Source of the DNA: a virus
Reading direction: 5' to 3' (one strand)
DNA: 41,364 nucleotides
IMG/VR virus record: IMGVR_UViG_3300007735_000730
Coordinates: 1-41,364 of that record
Shown here piece by piece: positions 1-7,745 of the stretch (the stretch's first letter is position 1; every line of letters begins with the position of its first letter). Both the position numbers and the translations under genes were made by a program. Under the pieces are notes generated by a model. It saw nothing but the letters and a program-made list of their open reading frames with translations, made no database searches and was not told the DNA's origin.

Positions 1-2
1 GC

Positions 3-719
3 GGGGGGGGCGGGGGCGCTGGAGGCTTTAGAACGGGTACAGGTCTATCGACTCCTGCTGGAACCTACACCATCACGATAGGATTGGCTGGAGCCGCTGG
101 TTCTGGGGGCAACCAACGGGGCGGTAATGGGGGCACGTCTTCTATTGCAGGACCCGCACCATTTACAACTATCACATCAGCTGGTGGCGGTGGTGGTGGT
201 GGAACCAGTACCGACAATGCAGGTTTAAACGGTGGATCTGGAGGCGGAGGCGGAAATCAAGGTGGCTCCGGTCCTAAAGGACTTGGTAATACACCAAGCG
301 CACCTTCAGCCGGAGGCAATGGCGCACCAGCAGTGGCGTATCAAGGATTTGATGGTGGGAATGCCGGCGGATCTGCTCCTAATTACGGTTCTGGCGGCGG
401 GGGCGGCGCGGGCGGAGCTGGAAGTGTCGGCACAAGCACTTCTGGTGGTAACGGTGGTCTAGCTCAAGTTTCAACGATCACCGGATCGTCGGTCTACTAC
501 GCTGGGGGCGGCGGCGGCGGTAGCTATGGTGGCGGAACTGTTGGCAGAGGTGGTGGTTCTGCGCCAAATGATCCCGGGGGCGGTGGAAACGGAGGAACTA
601 CACCATCTCCCTCATCAACTGCTGGACTTCCCAATACTGGCGGGGGGGGCGGCGGTCAACAACAAGCTGATGGCAAGGCAGGCGGCTCCGGCATTGTAAT
701 CATCAAAGTGAATTATTAA
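3..719 (+). CDS. Glycine-rich tail fibre-type protein, 5' end cut by window edge
   Basis: The frame is open from the left edge, so the N-terminus is missing. What remains (about 238 residues) is dominated by glycine: long runs of G with S, N, A and P, separated by short patches such as TPAGTYTITIGLAG and SSVYYAGGGGG, and it closes with SGIVIIKVNY. This arrangement (a V/TPAGTYTVTVG-like strand, then polyglycine, then a hydrophobic GxVIIKV end) is known from glycine-rich adhesin or fibre-tip domains of many phages, where polyglycine helices are exposed for receptor contact. A second protein of the same type lies at 1899-3080. Function as a fibre or receptor-contact protein is inferred from composition and neighbours. 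The DNA is GGC/GGT low complexity, so exact length in an assembly deserves caution. Confidence 0.8.
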   Translation, partial: GGGGGAGGFRTGTGLSTPAGTYTITIGLAGAAGSGGNQRGGNGGTSSIAGPAPFTTITSAGGGGGGGTSTDNAGLNGGSGGGGGNQGGSGPKGLGNTPSAPSAGGNGAPAVAYQGFDGGNAGGSAPNYGSGGGGGAGGAGSVGTSTSGGNGGLAQVSTITGSSVYYAGGGGGGSYGGGTVGRGGGSAPNDPGGGGNGGTTPSPSSTAGLPNTGGGGGGQQQADGKAGGSGIVIIKVNY

Positions 720-720
720 A

Positions 721-990
721 ATGCAACGCATAACAGACTCAAAAATGTATCGGTTAGTCGGCCTCGACGCGGCAATGTATTTGCTTCGCCCCGGTGCCAA
801 GTGGGAAATCACAAATAATCAATTTACGCGGTGGGATGACCCGCGTCCATGCCCCTCAATAGAAGAGGTGCACTGGGTAATAAACAAGATCAAGGAGTTT
901 GAGGATTCCATCCCCACGATTTGGCTGGATAAGGATTTGGAAAAGTTTACAAGCGAACGCAAGATGATCGAGGAGGCGATGGGCGTATGA
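721..990 (+). CDS. Small fibre-associated hypothetical protein (XkdW/cyanophage-type)
   Basis: 89 residues, starting one base after the stop of the glycine-rich gene. It contains YLLRPGAKWEI followed by a WDD.RPCPSIEEV stretch. This 'LRPGA.W.....W.D....P..EEV' layout is seen in small proteins encoded beside fibre genes in cyanophages and other tailed phages. A role in fibre assembly or as a small virion part is possible but not shown. Its stop overlaps the start of the oxygenase gene as ATGA, so the two are probably translated together. Confidence 0.65.
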   Translation: MQRITDSKMYRLVGLDAAMYLLRPGAKWEITNNQFTRWDDPRPCPSIEEVHWVINKIKEFEDSIPTIWLDKDLEKFTSERKMIEEAMGV

Positions 991-1589
991 ATTTGCACGG
1001 CCTATTTGCGCAGCCGGTCGGCTTTTTTGACCTGAGGCGGCCGCTTTCTGATGACGAGCGGTTCTTCCTCATGGAGCTCGAACAGCGTCCCAACATGGGA
1101 AATCGCACAAGCACTAACAACTTCATTTTGCGCGACAACGTGATGACCAGCTTGCGCAGCTGGATCGAGGATTCGGTGACTGAGTATTTCAAGGCCACCA
1201 GTAACCCCAAGCATGACGTGCATTTGCGCGTGACGCAGTCTTGGGTGAACTACTCGGAGCCCGGCCAGTATCACCACAAACACGCGCATCCGAATTCGTT
1301 TGTCTCGGGCGTGTTCTATGTGAACACCAACCCCGGCGACAAGATCTACTTTTATCGGGATGGATTCCAGCAGATCAAGTTTCCTCCTTCTGAGTGGAAT
1401 GCTTGGAATTCCGAGTCGTGGTGGTTTGAGGCCATCACTGGCCGGCTGATTCTTTTTCCCTCAAACCTCACGCACATGGTGCCGACTGTTGAGGGCGATG
1501 ATTTGCGCGTCAGCCTTTCGTTTAACACCTTTCCCGCTGGCGTCGTCGGTGAGGAGATGGATCTAACTGGTTTGAAGTTGGAGGCTTGA
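987..1589 (+). CDS. 2-oxoglutarate/Fe(II)-dependent oxygenase-like protein
   Basis: 200 residues of the phage/cyanophage 2OG-Fe(II) oxygenase type (TIGR02466-like). A histidine cluster H96-H97-K-H99-A-H101-PNSFVSGVFYV provides the proximal metal-ligand region. The distal ligand is likely H163 in SNLTHMVP, with R174 in DLRVSLSFNTF as the 2-oxoglutarate-binding arginine. These enzymes use 2-oxoglutarate, O2 and Fe(II) to hydroxylate proteins, nucleobases or small molecules; the substrate here is unknown. The gene lies inside the fibre block, between two small fibre-associated genes, so modification of a virion protein or of host surface material is possible. The start overlaps the upstream stop (ATGA). 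Family assignment is fairly secure, the substrate is not. Confidence 0.85.
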   Translation: MNLHGLFAQPVGFFDLRRPLSDDERFFLMELEQRPNMGNRTSTNNFILRDNVMTSLRSWIEDSVTEYFKATSNPKHDVHLRVTQSWVNYSEPGQYHHKHAHPNSFVSGVFYVNTNPGDKIYFYRDGFQQIKFPPSEWNAWNSESWWFEAITGRLILFPSNLTHMVPTVEGDDLRVSLSFNTFPAGVVGEEMDLTGLKLEA

Positions 1590-1590
1590 T

Positions 1591-1902
1591 ATGGCGCACT
1601 TTGTGAAAATCGATGAAAACAATCTTGTTGTTCAAGGCGTGGTCGTTAACAACAAGGACACCGCAGATGAAAACGGCGTTGAGCAAGAAAGCATTGGCGC
1701 GGCGTTTCTTCAGCAGTTGCTTGGCGGCACTTGGAAGCAAACCAGTTACAACGCTCGCATTCGCAAGAACTACGCGGGAATCGGCTACACCTACGACGCC
1801 GCGCGCGACGCGTTTATCCCGCCCAAGCCTAGCGACGATGCAACGCTCGATGAAGCGACATGCCAGTGGATTGTTCCAAGTCTAGGGGCTGATTCGGTAT
1901 GA
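1591..1902 (+). CDS. Short fibre-associated protein, compact copy
   Basis: 103 residues with TWKQTSYN, RKNYAGIGYTYDAARDAF, IPPKP and DEATCQWIVP. This family is frequent beside tail fibre genes in cyanophages and other aquatic phages; its role is unknown, with fibre assembly or a fibre cap being guesses. The gene at 3089-3451 is a paralogue with the same blocks. The present copy lacks about 20 residues that the paralogue has between QTSYN and RKN (GGVHYDPDTG...). The start is one base after the oxygenase stop, and the stop overlaps the next gene by ATGA. Confidence 0.75.
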   Translation: MAHFVKIDENNLVVQGVVVNNKDTADENGVEQESIGAAFLQQLLGGTWKQTSYNARIRKNYAGIGYTYDAARDAFIPPKPSDDATLDEATCQWIVPSLGADSV

Positions 1903-3080
1903 CTACCAAGATCACATCCGCAAACATCACGCAGTCAGGCACATCTGGTATATCCAGTGTGGCGTGGCAGGCCGTGCAGACCACGGGGTTTACGGCTGTG
2001 GCTGGCAGGGCTTATCCGTGTAATACGACTTCCGCAGCATTTACCGTCACGCTACCTGCTAGTCCAGCGGCAGGGAATGTCATTACGCTGACAGATTATG
2101 CGGGGACATTTGGGACTAACAACCTGACGATTGCAAGAAACGGAAATCTAATAAACGGGGCTACCTCAAATGTTGTATTAAACGTCAACAGAGCTTCAGC
2201 TCAACTTGTTTACGTTGATGCCACTCAAGGATGGGTTGCTTACTCTGGATGGGCTGCTACGAGCCTACCTAATCCTACGGTTTCAGTAGAATATTTAGTA
2301 GTTGCCGGTGGTGGTGGGGGTGGTGGTTATAGTGCTGGTGGTGGGGGTGCTGGTGGGTATAAAGCTTCAACTCTAACTGTAAATTTATCAACCGCGTTGT
2401 CAATAATTATTGGTGGTCCAGGCGCTGGAGGAGCGGCAGGAAGTTTGCCGCAATCAACAAACGGCTCAGACTCTACCTTTTCCACCATTACATCAACCGG
2501 TGGCGGTGGGGGTGGCGGTTATACAGGTGGTTTCTATAATGGGAAAAATGGCGGGTCTGGTGGCGGCGCAGCTTATGCAGCAAGTTCAAAAGGATTCGGA
2601 ACTGCTGGACAGGGTAATGATGGTGGAAATGGTGGTGGTTCTGGCGATGCCGCTGGCGGTGGCGGTGGTAGCGGTGGCCCCGGTGGCAACGCTGGAAGTG
2701 GGACTGGCGGTAGCGGCGGACTGGGTACTCAAAATCCTATTAGTGGATCATCACTTTTTTATGCGGCTGGTGGCGGTGGCGGAGTTTTAAGTGGAACTGG
2801 CGGTAGCGGTGGTAGTAGTATTGGTGGCAATGGTGGGGCAAATGCAAATGGTTCAAACGCTCCAACAGCAAATAGAGGGTCTGGTGGTGGCGGAGGAGGC
2901 GGCACAAGTGGCGCTGGTGGCAATGGTAGTTCTGGTGTTGTCATATTAAAAATACCAAATACAAATACCGCCACATTTTCGGGTGGCGTTACATCAAGCC
3001 TTTCAACGGCTGTTGCTGGGTACAAAATTTACACCGTGACTGCAACATCAACGACCTCAGAAACGGTCACATTTAGCTGA
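1899..3080 (+). CDS. Glycine-rich tail fibre protein
   Basis: 393 residues. The N-terminal about 125 residues form a non-repetitive beta-rich domain (TGFTAVAGRAYPCNTTSAAF, TLPASPAAGNVITLTDYAG) of the kind common in phage fibres. A linker VEYLVVAGGGGGGG then leads into about 220 residues of polyglycine patches, ending in GVVILKIPN and a short beta tail. It resembles the truncated protein at the left edge, so this block carries two fibre tips of one design. The start overlaps the upstream stop (ATGA), and a paralogous small gene follows after 8 bases. Receptor contact is inferred from the fold type. Confidence 0.8.
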   Translation: MTTKITSANITQSGTSGISSVAWQAVQTTGFTAVAGRAYPCNTTSAAFTVTLPASPAAGNVITLTDYAGTFGTNNLTIARNGNLINGATSNVVLNVNRASAQLVYVDATQGWVAYSGWAATSLPNPTVSVEYLVVAGGGGGGGYSAGGGGAGGYKASTLTVNLSTALSIIIGGPGAGGAAGSLPQSTNGSDSTFSTITSTGGGGGGGYTGGFYNGKNGGSGGGAAYAASSKGFGTAGQGNDGGNGGGSGDAAGGGGGSGGPGGNAGSGTGGSGGLGTQNPISGSSLFYAAGGGGGVLSGTGGSGGSSIGGNGGANANGSNAPTANRGSGGGGGGGTSGAGGNGSSGVVILKIPNTNTATFSGGVTSSLSTAVAGYKIYTVTATSTTSETVTFS

Positions 3081-3088
3081 GGAAAAAG

Positions 3089-3451
3089 ATGCCATATTTT
3101 GCAAAAGTTGATAACTTACAAACCGTTGTGTTTATCACTTCTGGGCGGCAGGAGGATGACGGCAAAGAACTTGAGCTTTGCGCCAGAACGGGTGACACCT
3201 ACAGGCAAACGTCTTACAACACCCGTGGCGGGGTTCACTACGACCCTGATACGGGCCTGCCATCAGCGGATCAATCTAAGGCTTTCCGTAAAAACTTTGC
3301 AGGCATTGGCTACACCTACGATCCCGTTCGTGACGCGTTTATCCCACCAAAACCAACACCAGACGCTGTACTTGATGAAGCAACTTGTCAGTGGATAGTG
3401 CCCGTGGTTGATGTTGTAGCTGCTGACTCCATCGGTGCTGATTCTGTTTAA
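3089..3451 (+). CDS. Short fibre-associated protein, full-length copy
   Basis: 120 residues, paralogue of the 1591-1902 product: YRQTSYNTRGGVHYDPDTG, FRKNFAGIGYTYDPVRDAF, IPPKP and DEATCQWIVP are shared blocks. Unlike the shorter copy it keeps the GGVHYDPDTGLPSADQSKA segment. A GAGGAAAAAG ribosome binding site precedes the ATG. Fibre gene plus small protein occurs twice in a row here, which points to tandem duplication of a two-gene unit or repeated acquisition. Biochemical role unknown. Confidence 0.75.
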   Translation: MPYFAKVDNLQTVVFITSGRQEDDGKELELCARTGDTYRQTSYNTRGGVHYDPDTGLPSADQSKAFRKNFAGIGYTYDPVRDAFIPPKPTPDAVLDEATCQWIVPVVDVVAADSIGADSV

Positions 3452-3462
3452 ATGGACAAAAC

Positions 3463-5015
3463 ATGCCTTACAGCTCGCCTAACGGCAACAATACATTACA
3501 TATCTTATTGACCAGATCAATCCTAAAACTATTTTAGATATTGGTGCTGGCAGCGGAACCTACGCCAAGTTAAAAAAGCCTGGACAATATTGGAAGGGCA
3601 TAGAGATCTGGAATCCAAACATTGAGCAATTTAGGCTTAAGGATTTCTACGACGAAATTATTTGTGCTGATGCTCGGCAAATAGACTTAGGCAAACATGA
3701 CCTAATCATACTTGGCGATGTGCTTGAGCATATGTCGAAAGAAGATGCCTGCGATTTATTAGACAAGTGCAAACAATCTAAATTTGTGATTGTTAGCATC
3801 CCTCTTGGTCACTATCCACAAGATGAATACCAAGGCAATCCTTACGAAAAGCATGTGACAGACAATTGGTCTCGTGAAGAATTTATTCAGACTTTTGGCG
3901 AACCCTGGAAAGAGCATCAAGAAAACGAGATCGGTGTATTTGTGTACCGCAACCTGAAGATTTGCGTATACGCAATATCAAAAAACGAAGAGCAGTTTGT
4001 AAAAAGATTCTGTGATTCTGCTAAAGACGCAGACCTGATCCTGATTGCTGACACAGGATCAACCGACAACACTGCTAGCCTAGCAAGAGAATGCGGGGCT
4101 ACGGTCTACGATATATCTGTTAAGCCCTGGCGATTTGATATGGCGCGAGACACTGCGCTATGCCTTATTCCCGGCGACTATGATGTTTGTGTTTCCCTGG
4201 ACCTTGACGAGGTTCTAGAACCCGGTTGGCGCGAGGAAATAGAGCGCGTATGGCAACCTGAAACAACTAGACTCCGGTACAAGTTCGACTGGGGTCAAAA
4301 CATTCTGTTCTACTACGAGAAGATTCATCATCGAGTTGGTTACCACTGGCATCACCCGGTCCATGAATATCCTAGGCCGGATCAACGCACAACAGAGATT
4401 TACGCGCACACCGACAAGCTATTAGTTTCCCATCACCCAGATCCAACTAAGAGCCGTGGTCAGTATCTTGACCTGCTTAGGATGGCGGTAAAAGAAGATC
4501 CCAAATGCCCGCGTAACGCTTTTTACTTTGCTCGCGAGCTTACGTTCTATCACCTCTGGGATGAAGCGATAACCGCACTTAATACCTATCTTGATATGCC
4601 AGAGGCAACATGGGCAAATGAGCGGTGCTATGCGATGCGGTTACTAGGCAAAGCCTATGACCATAAACAGAATCCCTGGGAGGCTCTTAAGTGGTACAGA
4701 ATGGCTATAGCCGAGGCTCCGGGAACGCGTGAGCCGTGGGTAGATGCGGCGATGTCCTTCTATATGAAATCGATGTGGAAAGAATGTTTCCACGCGGCTA
4801 CAATGGCATTAGAGATCAAAGATAAGCAACTGGTTTACACATGCGACCCCGAAGTCTGGGGTGCAAAACCTCACGATCTCGCAGCGGTAGCGGCTCATCA
4901 TCTGGGCTTAAAAGACGAAGCTATAAGACACGGTGTGGCGGCGGTAGATCTATCGCCAGATGACGAACGACTCGTTAGGAACCTTCACTATTATGGACTC
5001 GCAAACGCTGCTTAA
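3463..5015 (+). CDS. Methyltransferase-glycosyltransferase-TPR fusion with an apparent frameshift near 3487
   Basis: From 3486 onward one frame stays open to 5015 and encodes three parts. The first is a class I SAM-dependent methyltransferase core, with DIGAGSGTY at 3537-3563 as the SAM motif and DLIILGDVLEHM as the acidic loop. The second is a family 2-type glycosyltransferase (CVYAISKNEEQFVKRF, ADTGSTDNTASLA, and the metal/sugar site SLDLDEVL near 4200). The third is a TPR-like helical tail (YFARELTFYHLWDEAI, LLGKAYDH, EALKWYRMAI). No usable start codon lies in that frame upstream of the methyltransferase. The ATG at 3463 reads MPYSSPNGN in the neighbouring frame; adding one A at 3487-3488 gives a smooth MPYSSPNGKQYITYLI join. 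So either a base is lost in the sequence or the gene is truly broken, with translation only from ATG 3720 (glycosyltransferase part). Likely modifies a surface glycan or virion protein. Confidence 0.8.
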
Positions 5016-5226
5016 CATCGCTTTTGGTGCTATTTCAGCTCTTTTTGGCTGGATCTTTCGGATCATTTGGGAAGCCGTGAAAGAAATGCAGCGTGACCTG
5101 CGAGACTTGGAAAAAGATTTGCCGCACAGTTACGCGTTGAAAAAAGACTATGAGGCAGACATACATGAAATCAAAGTAATGCTTGGCAAGATCTTCGACA
5201 AACTCGACAGCAAGCAAGACAAATGA
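4993..5226 (+). CDS. Small membrane-anchored protein of lysis cassette 1
   Basis: 77 residues if the ATG at 4993 is used; this start lies inside the end of the glycosyltransferase gene and avoids a longer overlap. An N-terminal hydrophobic helix (LLNIAFGAISALFGWIFRII) is followed by a charged helical tail rich in K, D and E, fitting one membrane span with a coiled coil. It opens a tightly coupled cassette ending in a lysozyme. It could be an antiholin, a spanin-like part or a structural accessory; no family is securely recognised. The stop overlaps the next start as ATGA. Confidence 0.7.
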   Translation: MDSQTLLNIAFGAISALFGWIFRIIWEAVKEMQRDLRDLEKDLPHSYALKKDYEADIHEIKVMLGKIFDKLDSKQDK

Positions 5227-5492
5227 ATTGGTCGGACGTTCTAAAGGCAGTTATACCCGTTATTGTTGCCTCGCTTGCATGGCTACTAGGTCAGGTTGCA
5301 GACTTCTCGACGCGGCTAACAAAGATTGAGGGATCTATGCCGGCGCTCATCACGAAAGAAGGTGTGCCGACTGACAGCCCGATTAGCGCAGAAAAACGGG
5401 CGATGCAGAAAGAGCAACTCATGCAGCACATCAACGAGCTGCAAGTCAAAGTCAGGCTGTTAGAAGAGCGCGAGAGGCTAACCAAGAAATGA
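5223..5492 (+). CDS. Conserved 89-residue lysis-cassette membrane protein, copy 1
   Basis: Starts MNWSDVLKAVIPVIVASLAW, a single hydrophobic helix, followed by a linker with GVPTDSPISAE and a C-terminal coiled coil (HINELQVKVRLLEERE). The gene at 31736-32005 on the other strand encodes a protein differing at only about 7 of 89 positions, while the DNA differs at many silent sites. In both cassettes the gene sits directly before the holin. A role in membrane lesion formation or its control is likely from context, but the precise job is unknown. Start and stop both overlap neighbours. Confidence 0.8.
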   Translation: MNWSDVLKAVIPVIVASLAWLLGQVADFSTRLTKIEGSMPALITKEGVPTDSPISAEKRAMQKEQLMQHINELQVKVRLLEERERLTKK

Positions 5493-5971
5493 TGACCTTA
5501 CTTTCGTCGCTTCTTTCCTTCCTAGCCGGCGGTGTCCCGAGGCTGCTCGACATCTGGCAGGACTCCAAAGACAAAGCGCACGAATTACAGTTAGCTCAGA
5601 TGCAGATCCAGCGCGAGCTAGAGATGGCAAAAGAGGGCTTTGCAGCTCAGCAGCGGGTCGAGGAAATCCGAACGGAGCAGGTACAGATCCAGAGTCAGAC
5701 CGAAGAAATGAAAGCGCTTTACGCTCACGATATAGCCCTTGGCGAGGGTGTGTCTCAGTGGGTAAAGAACCTTCGCGCTCTTGTTAGGCCCGTGATTACT
5801 TATGGCATGTTTGCGCTGCTGGTCTTTGTTGATGTCGCAGGATTTTGGTATGCCTGGACAATGAACGTACCGTTCGATCAAATGCTGAATCAGCTCTGGG
5901 ATGATGAGACGCAGCAGATCTGGGCTGCAATCATTGCATTCCACTTTGGAAGCCGAGCATTTGCAAAGTAA
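5489..5971 (+). CDS. Holin, 3-TM gene-transfer-agent/phage type
   Basis: 160 residues. There is a short N-terminal hydrophobic segment (about 1-22), a long charged coiled-coil region (AHELQLAQMQIQRELEMAKE) to about residue 85, then VRPVITYGMFALLVFVDVAG as a membrane helix, and a final hydrophobic segment near 142-158 (IWAAIIAFHFGSRAF). This plan, with a conserved RP at the start of the middle helix, matches the 'holin of 3TMs' family known from gene transfer agents and many phages. It would form inner-membrane holes letting the lysozyme of the next gene reach the peptidoglycan. The gene at 31248-31736 is a distant homologue. Confidence 0.8.
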   Translation: MMTLLSSLLSFLAGGVPRLLDIWQDSKDKAHELQLAQMQIQRELEMAKEGFAAQQRVEEIRTEQVQIQSQTEEMKALYAHDIALGEGVSQWVKNLRALVRPVITYGMFALLVFVDVAGFWYAWTMNVPFDQMLNQLWDDETQQIWAAIIAFHFGSRAFAK

Positions 5972-6434
5972 GACTCTTGAGATGCTCAAGCATCATGAGG
6001 GCGTAAGGCTCAAACCTTACCGCTGTCCTGCGAGACTGTGGACAATTGGCGTAGGCCACGTTATCGACCCATCACATACAAGGGTGAAGTTTGAAGAGAG
6101 ACTCTCTTTACCGATCCCGACCGGATGGGACAGAACGCTCACAATGGCAGAAGTCGATGAGATTCTTGCGTCTGATCTTCAAAAATTTGAGGCTGGAGTA
6201 CGCAGACTATGTCCTCTTGCTCTTACTCCTAATCGCCTTGATGCACTCACCAGCTTTGGGTTTAATGTTGGACTAGGTAATTTACAAAGATCTACGATCC
6301 GAATGCGGCACAACCGGGTTGACTACGTTGGAGCCGCGCAAGCCTTTATGATGTGGACAAAGGCTGCTGGCAAAGAGTTGCCGGGATTGGTAAAGCGTAG
6401 GCGCGATGAGTCTATGCTTTATTTAGCCGGATGA
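5961..6434 (+). CDS. Endolysin, GH24 (T4-type) lysozyme
   Basis: About 157 residues from a TTG at 5961, which overlaps the holin stop; an upstream ATG at 5901 would overlap the holin by 71 bases, and ATG 5982 is also possible. The catalytic region reads E13-G-V-R-L-K-P-Y-R-C22, then T28 in WTIGVGH: the E-8-C-5-T spacing is that of T4-like GH24 muramidases (E-D-T in T4). The C-terminal half has LTPNRLDALTSFGFNVG and ELPGLVKRRRDE, both typical for the family. There is no signal peptide, so export depends on the holin. The lysozyme at 30603-31085 is a different GH24 subtype. Confidence 0.9.
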   Translation: MQSKTLEMLKHHEGVRLKPYRCPARLWTIGVGHVIDPSHTRVKFEERLSLPIPTGWDRTLTMAEVDEILASDLQKFEAGVRRLCPLALTPNRLDALTSFGFNVGLGNLQRSTIRMRHNRVDYVGAAQAFMMWTKAAGKELPGLVKRRRDESMLYLAG

Positions 6435-6787
6435 GAGCGTCTTTCACCATCTGGCCGACGCTCTCTCCGTGATGTTTGGCTATCTGCTCGATCAGCGGAA
6501 GCCGCCGAGTCTTAGGCTTCGATAAAAGCCAGTGAGCCCAATCCTCGACGACAAGCGGCATAACCTTTTCGTAAGCTGCCGAAATTTCCTGTCGATCACT
6601 GCTCTTCACTTCCTTGATGATCGAAAGCCAGTTCTCCGAGGCTCCAGGCTCGAAATGCTTTATGTTTTTCGATGGTGTCCTCGCACTCTGTTGAGGGCGG
6701 CTTCCAGCTGTACTGCCGCCAGATTTCCTCGACTGGCTTGAACGTCCTGGGGGTTCTTTGCTCTGCAATTAACTCTCTCCAGCTCAT
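6412..6787 (-). CDS. Hypothetical early protein, split by an apparent +1 frameshift
   Basis: Two overlapping minus-strand frames each look real in one part only. The first starts at ATG 6787, overlapping the exonuclease stop (ATGA), and reads MSWRELIAEQRTPRTFKPVE with WRQYSWKPPS. The second frame carries the C-terminal part NWLSIIKEVK, VEDWAHWLL and LIEQIAKHHGESVGQM, down to 6412. The switch falls at a run of five T on the plus strand (6665-6669). Reading it as four gives one continuous protein of about 125 residues. A homopolymer error is the simplest explanation; true inactivation or slippage is possible. No family is recognised. It is the last gene of the recombination operon. Confidence 0.6.
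6433..6465. terminator. Inverted repeat at convergent gene ends, possible bidirectional terminator
   Basis: GAGAGCGTC at 6433-6441 pairs perfectly with GACGCTCTC at 6457-6465, a 9-bp stem with a 15-base loop. It lies exactly where the plus-strand lysozyme gene ends and the minus-strand early operon ends. No run of T follows on either strand, so it is not a classical rho-independent terminator. It also lies within the coding end of the minus-strand gene. Confidence 0.35.
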
Positions 6788-7374
6788 GCTAATTTCCTTT
6801 GCATTGTGTCAACTTCCGTTAAAAAAGTCATTACATCTTGTTCTAAATCTTTAATGTCTTTGGGATCTGGTTGAAACCTAACCACAAACAACTGAAGATG
6901 CTCAGGCAACCGTGGGTCAAACGATACAAAATCGACCCACTTCCTACCCGTACAGGCAAGCTGAGCAAGCATCTGGTGTTTGTGCTCAGACGGAACGGTT
7001 CCCTTCATCATCCAATTTAAGTGCGTGGATGTCTTGGGGCATTTGATTTCTAAAAGACCTTCCTCAGCGACCAGACCGTCAGGAGACGCTGCAAACGAAT
7101 CAATCGTAGGATGATTGACGATGGCGACCTGCTCCACCCAAACACCCTTTTTAATCTCATACGCAGCCCTTGCAAGCGGTTCATTTTGCGTCCCCCATTC
7201 CATGTAGGCATTAGAAAATGATTCGGTTGGAGAGCCTGTAAGACGCTCTGTAATGATGTCGGCTAGGTAGTTGGCTCGCGCTGCGGTTCCGGGCTTAGCA
7301 CGAGCATCCGATACTCTAGATGCCGTGACCTTACCAAGCCGAGCAAGTTTCCATTCCTCGGTGCCCTGCTCCAT
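6784..7374 (-). CDS. YqaJ-type viral exonuclease
   Basis: 196 residues, usual length for phage YqaJ/lambda-Exo-like nucleases of the PD-(D/E)XK fold. Visible motifs: GTEEWKLARLGKVTAS at the start (the family's R..G.TAS block), E65 in GTQNEPLA, D99 in ASPDGLV, and E109-I-K111 in LLEIKCPKT; these form the metal-dependent catalytic site. A downstream HKHQMLAQLACTG helix fits the family's Q motif. It resects double-stranded ends to give single strands for annealing by the ERF protein encoded upstream in the same operon. Start and stop both overlap neighbours (ATGA), so it is co-translated with SSB. Confidence 0.92.
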   Translation of the reverse strand: MEQGTEEWKLARLGKVTASRVSDARAKPGTAARANYLADIITERLTGSPTESFSNAYMEWGTQNEPLARAAYEIKKGVWVEQVAIVNHPTIDSFAASPDGLVAEEGLLEIKCPKTSTHLNWMMKGTVPSEHKHQMLAQLACTGRKWVDFVSFDPRLPEHLQLFVVRFQPDPKDIKDLEQDVMTFLTEVDTMQRKLA

Positions 7375-7745
7375 CAGAACGGAACGTCTTCGTCGTTGTC
7401 GATCTCGGCTTTGGGTCTGCCGCTCAACATTTGCATTTGGTCGGCAACGATCTCGGTTGTGTATTTATCGTTACCGTTTTTGTCTGTCCACTTTCGGGTT
7501 TCTATACGACCCTCGACGTAAACCTGTGAGCCTTTCTTCACGTACTTATCGACGATCTCGCCTAGTTTTCCCCAAAAAACAATGCGATGCCATTCTGTTT
7601 TTTCCTGGCGGCTACCGTCCTGTTGCTTCCAGGAATGTTTGGTTGCCAGCGTCAAAGTGCAAACAGCGACTCCTGCGTCCGTGTATTTGATCTCTGGATC
7701 TTTTCCTGCGTTACCGATGATGATCGCTTTATTTACTGAACCCAT
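7374..7745 (-). CDS. ssb: Single-stranded DNA-binding protein
   Basis: 123 residues with a classic SSB OB fold: NKAIIIGNAGKDPEIKYTD, TLTLATKHSWK, EWHRIVFWGKLGEIVDKYVK and QVYVEGRIETRKW. The acidic tip NDEDVPF is the conserved C-terminal tail that recruits partner proteins. It protects single strands during phage replication and recombination. It lies between an HNH-type gene and the YqaJ exonuclease, and its start overlaps the end of the upstream gene by 13 bases. The protein is shorter than chromosomal SSBs because the glycine/proline linker is minimal, which is common in phages. Confidence 0.95.
   Translation of the reverse strand: MGSVNKAIIIGNAGKDPEIKYTDAGVAVCTLTLATKHSWKQQDGSRQEKTEWHRIVFWGKLGEIVDKYVKKGSQVYVEGRIETRKWTDKNGNDKYTTEIVADQMQMLSGRPKAEIDNDEDVPF

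Noticed and set aside
2759-3025. Long minus-strand proline-rich frame opposite the glycine-rich fibre gene
   Set aside because: It is the reverse of GGT/GGC glycine codons, hence an artefact of composition.
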